Shown piece after piece: positions 23,175 to 34,433 of a DNA stretch of 64,000 nucleotides. Origin of the DNA: Gossypium raimondii (Eukaryota > Streptophyta > Magnoliopsida > Malvales > Malvaceae); the NCBI RefSeq assembly GCF_025698545.1, contig NC_068571.1, positions 50,439,733 to 50,503,732 on the forward strand, in the 5' to 3' direction. The position numbers were made by a program, and so were the translations under genes. The notes under the pieces were generated by a model that made no database searches, was not told the origin of the DNA, and saw only the letters and a program-made list of their open reading frames with translations. The first letter of the stretch is position 1; the number at the start of each line of letters is the position of its first letter.

Positions 23175-24008
23175 ATGGCCTCGATCACTCTTGAGGAGCT
23201 CCACGCATATCATGCCATTGATCGCTCGGTGTTCTCTCGACTGGTAATAACACTTAGAAGGGATCCAGCTGAATCTCTGTTAGTTATGGCGATGTGGTTA
23301 TGGTTAGAAGAGAAGGGTTATCCCAACATAATAGCCAAAATGGTGAACCTATCAGATCCATTGCTGGAAGCACTAGCCGGTGAAGCGGTTTCGTGTTTGA
23401 ATTGTCTCGGATCCAAGAATCCTACCATTCCACCTAATGGCATTCTCCCTCTTACTACAAGAATCATGGAGAAAGATGTTTCCTTGCACATGTTCTATCA
23501 AAACAAATTCAGTACCATCAGTGGGATCAAAAGTTTTATGACCACTGTTTGTTCTCGGATTTTTACTGATATCTTGCAACATGTGGTGGGGAGCACATCA
23601 CGAGTGATTCCAAACCAGCCTCTTGTCATCCCTGGTTTCCCTCACTCATTATTTGGCAGCGTCACTATAGTGCCAAGAGCCATGGACCATGATTTTCCTA
23701 TTGGGGGCTTATGGGGATGGAATCCTTCCAACAACGTTTCCGAGGACGATCGGACCTTGTTTCTGACGTTCTCGCGGGGTTTTCCGGTTTCGGAAGATGA
23801 AATAAGAGAACTGTTCACAAATATAGGCGTTTGTGTTGATAGTGTACGTATGCAGGATAATGTCCCCTATGGTGAACAACCTTTGTTTGCTAAAATGGTG
23901 CTACGATCCGTTGCGAATGTCGATCAAATTTTGAGCGGGAGGCCCATAGCTAAGTTCCGGATCAACGGTAAACACATATGGGCACGGAAGTATGAACGAA
24001 GAGAGTAG
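23175..24008 (+). CDS. Uncharacterised plant protein with C-terminal RRM-like domain
   Basis: A single exon of 277 residues. The N-terminal ~65 residues are helical with the pattern AYHAIDRSVFSRLV and PAESLLVMAMWLWLEEKGYP. The middle (about 70-170) is rich in hydrophobic and serine residues. Residues about 200-275 look like an RNA recognition motif: RTLFLTFSRGFPVSEDEIRE gives strand 1 and helix 1, then VDSVRM, then a strand and helix near FAKMVLRSVANVDQIL, ending NGKHIWARKY. RNP1 aromatic residues are weak, so RNA binding is inference. I know similar plant-specific proteins only as uncharacterised. The base composition is clearly coding and the frame is intact. A tRNA gene follows on the other strand. 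Confidence 0.8.
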   Translation: MASITLEELHAYHAIDRSVFSRLVITLRRDPAESLLVMAMWLWLEEKGYPNIIAKMVNLSDPLLEALAGEAVSCLNCLGSKNPTIPPNGILPLTTRIMEKDVSLHMFYQNKFSTISGIKSFMTTVCSRIFTDILQHVVGSTSRVIPNQPLVIPGFPHSLFGSVTIVPRAMDHDFPIGGLWGWNPSNNVSEDDRTLFLTFSRGFPVSEDEIRELFTNIGVCVDSVRMQDNVPYGEQPLFAKMVLRSVANVDQILSGRPIAKFRINGKHIWARKYERRE

Positions 24009-24272
24009 ATACACCGAGGAAGCCTGATGTTAGAACTTTTATAGATAATACATATACATTTGTCTTGCCGCAAACCTTTAGTACTTAAAAGCTTGTCTTC
24101 TATGCACTGATATTCATAAATATTTGCCAAGTATGTATTACTTTATGTGAATCAAAACTAGTACAGTAAACATTATCAGCCTTACTTTTTATCTCCATAG
24201 ACACAGTTCTAACGTTATATATGTAGAAGGTTCTTTTTTGTTTTGGGGTTCTAAAAGAACACCGTTTCGAAT

Positions 24273-24279
24273 AAAAAAA
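24273..24279 (-). terminator. RNA polymerase III terminator of tRNA-Gly
   Basis: A run of A on the plus strand (T on the tRNA's strand) begins a few bases after the tRNA 3' end, as expected for a Pol III stop. Confidence 0.7.
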
Positions 24280-24282
24280 CCA

Positions 24283-24354
24283 TGCGTTTGCCGGGAGTCG
24301 AACCCGGGTCTATTGCTTGGAAGGCAATTATCCTAACCGTTGGACTACAAACGC
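24283..24354 (-). tRNA. tRNA-Gly-UCC: tRNA-Gly (anticodon UCC)
   Basis: 72 nt. The acceptor stem GCGTTTG pairs with CAAACGC, followed by discriminator A. The anticodon stem ATTGC/GCAAT holds the loop CTTCCAA with anticodon TCC. The T arm is CCGGG-TTCGACT-CCCGG, which also forms internal box B. Box A lies in the TAGTCCAACGG region. CCA is not encoded and there is no intron, as is usual for nuclear tRNA-Gly. It decodes GGA and possibly other GGN codons. Confidence 0.97.
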
Positions 24355-25880
24355 TTGATATGTGGTTGTCACTTAATCTGCCATAATAGCCGAAACCAGA
24401 TATAATATTTGAAGTGTAGAAGCGTGATTACAGCTACTCAGGTTTTGATGCATGATAAAAACACCGAATGGCAGAAGAAGGATGCGGCGTGTTTATAAGA
24501 AAATGAAGAGAATATCCAAGTTTGTTGTTTCTTCTCTGTTCTCCCATGTCCTCATCTTCCACCATTTATGTATCAATGCTATTTGCCTCATTTCCTGCTT
24601 TGGGTTAATATTTGTTTTTCATCATTTAATTTAAAAAAATTAATTTGGTCATTGAATTATTCAAAAATTTTCATTTAAATCATTGAATTATTTAAAAACT
24701 TTTATTTAAATAATTAGGATGTTAAGTTTTTTTTTTTAAAGTTCCGCTAATAAGCTCCAAGTAACAATTCGATTATCGTACCGCGAATCAATATTCATCA
24801 ATGACAAAAAAATATACTTTAAATTCGAGTTGATCCCATAATTAATGTCAGAGATAAGAAAAAAATGTGTTTAAATTTTGATTCAGTAAATTGTAACATT
24901 AAAATAATTTCATAAAAAATAAACTAAATTATAAAAGAGAAAAGAAAAAATTAATTTATGTAAATAGTACAAATTAAGAAAGTCACATAACATTTTTAAC
25001 GATTTAATTACTTAAATAAAATTTTTTGAGTAATTTAATAATTAAATTATAATTTTTTAACTTAATCTTAAAATTTAAGGTTTTTTTACAAATGATTTAA
25101 AAGCCCAATTCAAAGCATTTAAGTCTATGTCCTCGAAAGGACAAAATAGCAACACTGATGATATTTGTCCATAAAGTGGCAGACGAAACGTGACGTGACA
25201 TAACGTAAAGCATCCTGTATACAATTGCTACCATTTTCCATGCGTTGGCTCCGGGGAGGAAGGGCGTTAAATGATGTGATTCTACTTTTATTTCTTTTTC
25301 TTAATTTTAAGATTGAGTGGTATTTAAATTATTATTTTTGTCTAATTTTTTTCTAAAATCTAAATTGTCCAATTATATCAATGTTATTTTATTTTATCTC
25401 AAAATATAAATAGATAGGTATCACATCACGTTTTCATTTTATAATGTTTTGGATAAAATGAGATAAATTTGATAATTTGGGTACTATTTTTAATTAAAAA
25501 TTTTAAGTATTTAAATAAGAAAAATAATATAGTTTGAAGATTAATTTTGCATGTAAATCTTTTTTAAATATTAGTATTTGTATTTTTATAAATATCTTTT
25601 TTTAAATTAAGTTATTATTCTTTTATAATTATAAAAGAATAATAAGGTTTTTATGAATATAGCAAAAAAAAATCAAAATACGTATGTAGATAAGTTATTT
25701 TTTAGAATAATTCTTTTTAAAAGGGTTTTCGACATTCATAGGTGATGAGGTCAGTGCATTGTCAAATTCTCACAAAATTCATGCCCTGATTGCTAGGAGA
25801 AAAAACTATAAAATATAGTGCAAAAATATTGGGTGTCAAGTTCATGTTAGTCAATATTGACTGAGTATAGTCGAGGTCCT
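24355..25880. other. Gene-free AT-rich DNA
   Basis: No supported gene. A 60-codon open frame at 24452-24634 has a hydrophobic tail but no recognisable domain. Confidence 0.45.
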
Positions 25881-25884
25881 CTCT

Positions 25885-26690
25885 TATAAATACTCATCTC
25901 ATTTTCTTTTGTTTCATCGAAAATTACCTTTAAAAGATCTCTTAGACTCTCCACCTAACAAAAAAACCCTAAATTTTGTACTTTCTCTCTAAAAATGATT
26001 GCTTTAAGATTTCCAGAAGAACATATAACTTATTATGCAATTGATATGGTAAAATTATTTACTTGGTTTTTTAATTCCATTATGATGAAACTTTGTAAAT
26101 GTTTTACGAAATTAAATATTATTTTTGTAATATTTTAAATCATAGAGAGATCAAAATTGTTTGAGCATGGCATAATTTAAGCATTCGAAGCTATATAGGC
26201 ATATACAAGACCACTTAAAGAGTATTGGTTTATTTGCAACGTCTATAATAATAAAATTTGAAACGATCCTAAAGTTGATTATTGCCTTATTAAGAAAATG
26301 GAGTTTGAAAACCCATACATCACAATTTTTCATGTAAGCAAGTGACCATAGCATTTAAAGATATCACTTTAACAACCAATCTTTCAATAGACTAGTAAGT
26401 GATATACGAAGATAGTAATAGACACAAAGCCATATTGTTGTATTTGTATAGTCTAAAGAGGAGAAAGAATTGGATGGAAATCGGGTGAAATGCACATGAT
26501 TAAAGGGACTTATCAAATCAACCCATTCACTAAAAATGTGGAAGAGATAGACTGATAAGTAAAACTTCCATGCTTTGGATGATAGAATGAATATTACTTT
26601 TAGACAGGTTTGGCAATATAATGTCCATGCCATGGATTTTCCTCTATTAGAATCTTTTGATATGGTTGATGCATTCAATTGGGGACTAAC
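25885..26690 (+). pseudogene. Decayed plant mobile domain (PMD) gene
   Basis: TATAAATA at 25885-25892 is followed by a leader and an ATG at 25995 reading MIALRFPEEHITYYAIDMV, which resembles the start of PMD / MAIN-like proteins. Downstream, an open stretch reads HIQDHLKSIGLFATS, then LIIALLRKWSLKTHTSQFF, and in another frame VTIAFKDITLTTNLSID. These match the family order: an A/G-FL..AR helix, LISAL.ERWRPETHTFH, then CTITLEDVALQLGLPID. Stops and frame changes interrupt it, so it is a pseudogene. The PMD occurs in host proteins that silence transposons and inside MULE and LTR elements. Which origin applies here is unclear. Confidence 0.55.
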
Positions 26691-27399
26691 GACTTAAGGT
26701 GTTTTGATGTGATTCAATATCAAATTAATAAAATAAATGATTGTTGTATGATGTTGCAAACTTAAGCATAGATATAGATGTTGCGGTTAGCACTTATCAT
26801 TCTAGTTATAAGAATTCCCTCTTATCTAAAGGTAGAAATAAAATTGTAATAAATATCTTAAAGGCTTAATGTATGATTTAACTCTTAAAAGTAATCACTT
26901 TTCTCATTTTAGTACCTAATTTTTCAGGAGGAAACCCGTCATTAAAGTTGAGAGAATAGCTGTGGAAGTCATAGCTGAACTGTGTGCTGCCTCTTTGCAA
27001 CCTTATGGCTTTCCTCCACGGGGGCTTGAGCTTCAAAACAAACTACTTCAACGCATATAGTTTAGGGCAGCAACACAAAGTCGGCCCTCGATAAGTTTGA
27101 TTGTGTGTCTAAGGAAAGTCAAGGTTCATGGCCGATTGGGTCCCGATTGCCAGAAAAATACTTCTCAAAGAACTCAGAGAAAGAAACATGGAGTATTCTG
27201 GTGGTACCCGATCGGAGCTCCGACGGAAGTAGACTGCGACGGCGATGAACAACGGCTGTGATGTTCAATATTTAACAAAAACCCTTTTTTTTTCTCACTT
27301 TAATCCAATGAATGAGATCATTTCGATATGCACGATTCGCATGAGACATGCTTGACACATCTTTTCTCGGGTAAGAAAATAAAAGAGTACACAATCTAA
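26691..27399. other. Intergenic DNA with an unassigned coding-like stretch
   Basis: About 26930-27265 is unusually balanced in composition. On the plus strand it reads VERIAVEVIAELCAASLQ up to a stop, then an open stretch of about 67 codons to 27262. I recognise no family. It may be the remnant of a gene or of a transcribed element. Confidence 0.3.
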
Positions 27400-27419
27400 A
27401 AGATTCATAAACATTATTA

Positions 27420-27745
27420 CAATTTCGCTGCTAGTTCGAAAAACATGAACCATGACACTCACCAACCGAATTGTTTGGCCGCCCTGTCCGAATATATCGC
27501 ACGACCAACAATGGGGCTCTTAGAATCCCTGGTTCGTCATTTTATCGAACACTTCCCGACCAACATTCCTCCATTGCAATTAATATGTGAACCAATGCGC
27601 TTAAAAACATTGTTATTCACTTCAAAACCAAAATTTAACAACAATCCATGTAAGAGCATGCCCAAATTCAAGTCTCTAATGCCAAGACAGGCCTTTAAAA
27701 CAAACGGGCATGTGGAATTGTTGGACAAAACTTGAAAACCCATAA
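27420..27745 (-). pseudogene. Pentatricopeptide repeat (PPR) gene fragment
   Basis: Minus-strand reading from 27743: CPFVLKACLGIRDLNLGMLL then HGLLLNFGFEVNNNV, and later CNGGMLVGK. This is the typical PLS-class PPR succession FPFVLKAC..L.DL..G..IHG and V..ALV..YC..G. Only about two repeats remain. Frame changes and a stop follow, and no start or targeting peptide is present. PPR proteins bind organelle RNA, but this piece cannot function as one. Confidence 0.7.
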
Positions 27746-27993
27746 AGCGGTTTTGAGCATCAACTTTGATAAACTTTGTAAAATCATAATGAAATCCTTC
27801 TCAGAAACACAAAGCAGGGAGAACCCAGAGTTCCCTTAATCCAACAGTCAACCAGCGCTCCACGTCAGTATTGCTTTTTGGTCCCACGTGGCTGGTTGAT
27901 CGTTGGCCACGTCACCTTTCTGTTCAACTATAGAACAGAACTTTCTTTCTCATCTTCCTACCAATTCGCTGGTCTAGAACAACAATCGGAAAT
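27746..27993 (+). promoter_or_regulatory. AFG1-like gene promoter region
   Basis: It contains three ACGT-core sites (CCACGTCAG near 27860, CCCACGTGG near 27883 with a full CACGTG G-box, and GCCACGTCAC near 27905), which bind bZIP or bHLH factors in plants. This suggests light, ABA or stress input, which is inference. The PPR fragment lies just upstream. Confidence 0.5.
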
Positions 27994-30900
27994 ATGAGAA
28001 GAATTTTTTCGATATCTTCGCTTCTGAATAAGGGATCTATTCAACGAAGAGTTTCAAATAAGTATCTTATCAATGCAATTCGTCCATATTCAGAGGATCT
28101 ATCTTCCCCGAAATCTCCAGGTTTGTTCTTATACTTGATGTTTTCGTTTTACATTTGTTTTTATAATCTTCTTCATGCTTTATCCGATTAATAACTTGAC
28201 CCCAAAATTTAGTATTTCTGTTAACTTAGATATGAATTTAGGATTTTGAACCTTGAAGTATGAATATGATTGTGCTAGTTTGTTTCTTCTAGGAAAAATA
28301 AATTATAGAAAAAAGGGATAACCTTCTTTGGGTTACTTTCTTTTTATTGGAAGGTTGGAACTTGTTCGGAAAGGAAAAGTATATATTTTTTTTTAACTGA
28401 CAGATAGGAACTTTAACCACTGTTACAACCAAATCTCGGCAACTAAAATATCATTCTTTTATCACTTTTACATTACATCAAGAACATTTTATTTAACCTA
28501 TGATGCTCTTATTCTTTAATTTTCTGGGTATTGGACACTTGCATTTTATGCATATTTGGATTCAAATATATGGAAAAATTTACCCATACCGTTCTTGTAA
28601 CATAGCATTTATTCTTATATATCTGGAATTAAGCAAGCTAATGCTTTCAGGGCCTCTATTGCAATATCGCAAGTTAGTGGAGCAAGGAAGGCTGCAGCAT
28701 GATCCTTACCAAGAAAGGGTTGCTTTGGCATTGGAAAATTTGCTTGGGAGGTTGGAACAGTATGAAAAAGAGATGGAGGACTACCATGTATGTTTTGAAC
28801 TCTTATCTAGTGATGTACCATGAATATATTTCTTGTGATTCAATTGCCTTGACATTTTGTTTGTATGATGTCGTGTTTAAACTTTTCTTCTATTTGTAGA
28901 TTAAGCTAGCTGAGTGGGAGAAAAACAGGGAGACTGAGCGTCGGAAGCTTTTGATGGAGGAAGCTGAGCTCAATCAGCGTGGGGACCTTTGGACATCGGT
29001 TAATAAGCGGAAGAGTGAACTTTTAGAAAGATGGTCATTCAGGTGAGGCATGCTAGTTCTGTTTTTATTTGACAAAATACTTTTCAAACATTTGGATGGA
29101 AATTCAGATATGTTCATATTTTAGTTCTTTTGGTATTAATGAAGTTCCATTTGATTCAGGAGAAAATCTGAAGATATAGAACCTGGAGTTGGTAAGTGGG
29201 TTTCATACCTCAATCGTGAGAAGAAGTTGGATTCACTTGTTGGTCGCCATCCTACTGCTCCTCCAGCCCCAAAAGGACTCTATATATATGGGAATGTTGG
29301 AAGTGGTATGTTGCCAAATTTTATCTACATGGTAACTGAGGTTTTGTGCACCAATAATCAAACCAGAAAAATAAAATTGGAATTGATTTCCCATTTTTTT
29401 CAGTTTCATCTCCTTTATGTTCTTTTCCTTGATTCTTCCAGGGTTAACAGACTGATTGCACAAATTTATTAACTTAAGATCTTTTCTTTTTTTTTTTGTA
29501 GGGAAGACAATGCTTATGGATATGTTTTATAGTGCCACTGAGGGGATAGTTAAACATAGACAAAGGTTCCATTTTCATGAGGTGAGCTCTTGGAGGTGAG
29601 CCTTTTCTTGTGTAATCTCTGGTTCTGTCTGTAATGATCCTATTTTTGTAAGTGAAAGCTTACTGTTCCCAAAGACACACAAAACAACATTAGTATTACC
29701 TATCTTTCCTAGTATCCGCAATCCTCCCTGTCCAAGAATAAGCTCTTTCTCATGCAAACGTTCACCAGTTTCTCAATATAAGTATGTGTTAATAGGGAAT
29801 GGCTTTATGGTAATGAGTAGTTTGCACTCTTGTTATTTATATATATAAAGAAAAAAAAACATGGAAGTCACAATCGCTTTACACTTTGGCAGGCAATGCT
29901 CAAAATAAATGAAGCTATGCATAAATTGTGGAAAAATCAAGTTGAGGAAAAGTCTATTCAGTCAAGCTTATCTTCTTGGATTATGAATCTTCCCTTTGAT
30001 ATGAAAGCCAAGGAGTGGTTAGCTGCTGAAGAAAGATATAAACAAGAGTTTCAGATGAAAAATATTCTTCCAGCAGTAGCGGATAAGTTTCTTGTTGACA
30101 GGCAAGCCGGTGAAAGAGGAGCTAGTATTCTTTGCTTTGATGAGATACAGGTAGCATTTTTATCCAAATCATGACCATTACTTAAGTCTCAGATACTGAG
30201 ATATTGGTGTCTGACATGAACATTAGATCTCTAACTGACTAGAGAACTGTTTCCCAACTTTATAGGCATAATACGATAGTTTCTTAGAATCAGGGAAAAG
30301 AACCGCTATTTTCGTATTGTTTTAGCAGTGACTCAGTTCCCTTTCTATCACTTTGTTGACGTTCTTCACTGCACTCTAATGTTGCTAAAAAAGGAACAGT
30401 TTTCAGAATGCCCAGCTCACGATGTATCTCGATCGGTCTTGCTTTTTGTTACAGGCAGTTGATGTGTTTGCTATTGTGGCCTTATCTGGAATTGTAAGCA
30501 GATTACTTAGTACTGGAACTGTTCTAGTTTCTACCAGTAATCGGGCACCAAAGGATTTAAATCAGGTGTTTTTGGAGAGATCAATTCCTTTCCTGTCAGT
30601 TGGATGTTTACGACTTCAATTATTACTTGTTTAACAATTGATGTCTCTTCTCACTTCTTCTTTTTTCCCTCTATAATTTTCTTATGCAGGATGGTATGCA
30701 GCGAGAGATCTTCCTAAAATTTGTAAATAAGTTGGAAAAACACTGTGAGATTATTTTGGTTGGAAGTGAGGTCGATTATCGCCGACAAATAGCACAGAGG
30801 TCTGTAGATAAGGTGATATTTCATTCTTCTCTACAAGGATACGTATTTGTTTTCACCTTTCTTTCCTTGAGATAAACAATGTTTTTCGTTCTATATTTCA

Positions 30901-32442
30901 AACTGTACATAATCATTCTCTTTTCCTACTTTAAATGAACCTGAAAATCTATTTAGTGATTAAAACTTGAATTTGTTCATGCAGGTTCATTATTTTTGGC
31001 CTCTCGATGGAACTGCTTTAAAGGAATTTGAGAAAATGTGGTGTCAGGTTATAAACCGGGCTGGAGGAGAAGTCACATCCAATACTGTTCCAGTGATGTT
31101 TGGAAGGTACTTGTTAATTTAAGGGCATCAGTTTTAGATCTATCAAATTCTAAATCTGAAGACTTTTTTCACAAACAGGACACTGGAGGTTCCTCAGAGC
31201 TGTAACGGAGTAGCACGGTTCACATTTGACTATTTATGTGGCCGGCCGGTATAATTCTTTGCTTATTATTAATTGATACATTATTATTCCTGTTTTCTCT
31301 CTGTGCTTTTTTAGGGGGAATAGGAATAGCTGCAAAATCAGAGACTTGTTTATTTTTCTAACCTGTAATTCGTATGTTAATTCACTTTTATTCTCTGGAT
31401 ATGCGCTCTCTCAATCTTGTTTAGACTTATTAACAGCGTATGACTTTTCCAACATCTATAAAACATGAACTTCTTGGTTCTTTACTTCCACTTTCTCACT
31501 TACAATTTATCTACAGGTAGGTGCTGCAGATTATATCGCTGTTGCTAAAAGCCACCACACAGTCTTTATCTCTGATATTCCAGTTATGAGCATGCGTATC
31601 CGTGACAAGGTACAATTTCTATAGAAGCAGCAAATAATGCGTAAAAGAAAACGGGAATTGAATTGCTGATAGCTTTAGGTGCTGCATTTCCTTACCCTAC
31701 AATCAGTGTTGTCTTTCAACATTTCAGGCACGTAGATTTATTACTCTCATCGATGAACTATACAACCATCATTGCTGCCTATTTTGTTCAGCGGCTACTT
31801 CAATTGATGACTTATTTCAAGGAACTGAAGAGGGTACACTTTTTGATCTCGAAAGGTAAGCTTTTTCATTGCGGTTTCTATGACCGTTTTTTAATGTAAA
31901 TCACTAAATCTTAACATTCATCACAATGAATAGCTTTTTCATTGTCGGTTATCTGATGATCTGGTTAGAAAGATCTGGTATGCAATTAATTGAAAGCATC
32001 AACCTTCTTTATTTCCAGTTTTCAGTTCGAAACTGAGACAGAAGGTGCAAAACTTCGGCGAGATGTTTTGGCAGAGGGGAGTGTGAGTTCAGGAGGTGCA
32101 CCAGCTGGTATAACATCCATGCTATCTGGTCAAGAAGAGATGTTTGCCTTCCGCCGAGCAGTAAGTTGCCCTCTGCTTTCCTTTTTCAGATGTAATATCC
32201 TTTGTCTTATGCTAGGAAAGTATATTTGAAGACAAACCGAGGAGATAGTTACTAGCTAAGCAGAATTACTACGGATATAATAATATAATCTACTTTTGTA
32301 GGTATCTCGCTTGATCGAAATGCAGACACCATTATACCTAGAAGGAGTTCGTTCCCTTCATCCTTACTTCCAGAGGAAGCACCAAAGCTTCAAAAATTGT
32401 AGTTATAGTGCAAGCACAGTGCACCATCAAGTATCCCATTGA
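27994..32442 (+). CDS. AFG1L: AFG1-like (LACE1/AFG1L) mitochondrial AAA-type ATPase
   Basis: Fourteen GT-AG exons join in frame to 606 residues: 27994-28120, 28651-28787, 28900-29042, 29160-29305, 29502-29581, 29893-30150, 30455-30565, 30690-30812, 30985-31106, 31179-31248, 31517-31609, 31728-31855, 32019-32160 and 32302-32442. The N-terminus (MRRIFSISSLLNKGSIQRR) is arginine- and serine-rich with no acidic residue, as in mitochondrial presequences. Walker A is GNVGSGKT, split by intron 4. Walker B is ILCFDEIQ. A sensor-like VSTSNRAPKDL follows, and later FDYLCGRPVGAADY and LIDELYNHH, all family landmarks. AFG1 proteins are inner-membrane-associated ATPases involved in mitochondrial protein quality control and respiratory complex maintenance. 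It is longer than yeast Afg1 but intact. FDEIQ replaces the more usual FDEFQ. Confidence 0.93.
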
Positions 32443-33252
32443 GCAGTAAGTTTATATAGTGATTAGATTCTATGCATGTGTATTCAACTCATTTATTTCT
32501 TATTAACAGAAGTAATGAAATGATATAATAAAATCAATCAAGTTGCCAGCAGCCTTTCTTCTTCGAGAATTAACATGAGCTATAGTTGGAACTGAAAATC
32601 CGAAGCTAAGAACTCGGATGTTATCTCCTTATGGTATCCTCCTTTTTGAAGGGTATTTCAACATTGTTGTGGTAATTGCTGTAAGGGAGATGTTCAATTA
32701 TTCTCTCTGAAGTCTTCTGTTTGTGGAATTTATTCACCATCTTATTCAGTGGTATTCGATCATCTTATCCAGCTTGATTCTCTAGCTGATGATGTTTGCT
32801 TTATTCCATGTGATTTAGGATCTGCTTTATTTTTATATCGACATCTCTCGACACATTTACTATCAGCTGTGTCCATTAAAGGAAAGCTCCTTTTTCTGTT
32901 GCTGCTTGTATTAAAAAGTTGAAGGACACTTAACCTTCCCTTTGTCTCAATAGAAGGAAAAGCCAAATAGGTAGAGCATATATGTGGTCACTTCTTTTTA
33001 AGCCAAAAGAAAGTTAATGAATCTCAAATTGGGACATGATAACCCATCCATAAGGATTAAGGGTCATGTTTGTCTCTTCTCTTCATGTGTTCATCTGATA
33101 ATTTTTGTATCACTAAGAGGAGAATATGATTTATTTTATGGTGTTTTTATAAACCTATAGCTTCAACAACGGTTCAAAAAATTCATTCCCGAACGCTTTT
33201 GAAGTTTGAAAGTAGGTTAAATTATTATTGTTATAGAATGAAAAGATAAATT
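32443..33252. other. AFG1-like 3' UTR and flank
   Basis: Probable 3' UTR followed by intergenic DNA. Open frames here on the minus strand (about 32760-32966) show no domain. Confidence 0.45.
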
Positions 33253-33375
33253 CGACTGATTGAGTGTTAGTTTGATTGGTATCAATATTGTTGTTAGTGC
33301 AGGAGGACGTGGGTTCGAGTGCGCTGAAATTCATTATTCTCCCCTATTTAAGAGTTAAAAAATTTGAATATTTAT
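33253..33375 (+). mobile_element. tRNA-derived SINE, second copy
   Basis: Same order as 18895-19027: GATTGGTATCAATATTG (box A side), GGACGTGGGTTCGAGTGCGC (box B GGTTCGAGTGC), then CCCCTATTTAAGAGTT. Box B is better preserved here. The 3' boundary is approximate. Confidence 0.6.
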
Positions 33376-34370
33376 CTGTCTAAATTCATTCCGAATTTAT
33401 AAAAAATCATCAAAATTCTAAAAAAAATATTAAAATTTAAAAAAAAAAACCATTGAGAATTTGGGTTTTCCCTATTCTGATTTTTGAAGTTTTTTGCCCA
33501 CTTTAACCCTAGTGTTATTAAAAAAAATCAATTTAGTTCCTAATATTATCATACATTTCCGGTTCAATCTTTTGGACATTACAAAAAAAAAATTGGCTGT
33601 GATATCCAATCAATTGGAGCGGTGGAATGAGAGGGTTTTTTTATTTAATATTAATATAATTATTTTTATTTAATATTAATTTATTATTATATATTTTGAA
33701 AATATTTATGTATTTTTATATTTTTGAATTTTTAAAATTAGGATCAAATTGAGAATATTTGTAAATTTGAGAGTTAATTTTTAAAATTATGAGTAAATTG
33801 ATATAATATGTAAAAAATAAAGGTTAAATTAATTATTATACCAATTTTTTAATTGTTACTTCAATTTGCTATTTGTAATTTTAGCAAAAGTGACTAAAGG
33901 TGGGTTCGTAAATTATTTATTTTGAGTACTTAAAATAAAAATTTTAAGTTTTTTTTTTCCCTTAGCTCCAGTTTTAATACCTGTAAAAGATGGTTTTTTT
34001 TTCTAAATAAATAAAATTTAATTGGGATAATTTGATTCTTTCACGTGCCTAGAGTTCCCAGTTTGCAGCACGGTACTCAATATCGTACAATTTCACTACC
34101 AATCATATCGATTGCTACTTTTAAAATTTTAGGTAGAATAACTTCTTTAGTCCTCCATTTTTACATCACCTCACTCACTGCTCTCTGCCCCGTCCTCTTA
34201 TTTTTAAACGCATACATCCCGCTTCGATACAACCCGACGCGCGTAAAGGAAAAAAAAATTGATTTGTCGTCCTCGTAATGATAAGGATAACTTAAAATGA
34301 CGTTAAAATGACGTAGAATGACGATTTCGTACAACCCCTTTCCAACGCCCATATTTGGTGTAAACCATCC
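33376..34370. other. Intergenic AT-rich DNA upstream of the zinc-finger gene
   Basis: No gene. About 33480-33860 carries 'TCAATTTAGTTCCTAATATT'-type dispersed repeat sequence. The last 300 bp before the next gene are less AT-rich and probably hold its promoter. Confidence 0.4.
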
Positions 34371-34433
34371 TTGCACAGCACGCCCCTCTGCAAAAGCATC
34401 ACTTCAAAACAACAAACTCCATCTTTCAGACTA

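Noticed and set aside
34371-34433. Upstream in-frame ATG as start of the zinc-finger gene
   Set aside because: The extra residues look like translated leader, and the family start as I remember it is MEFK.
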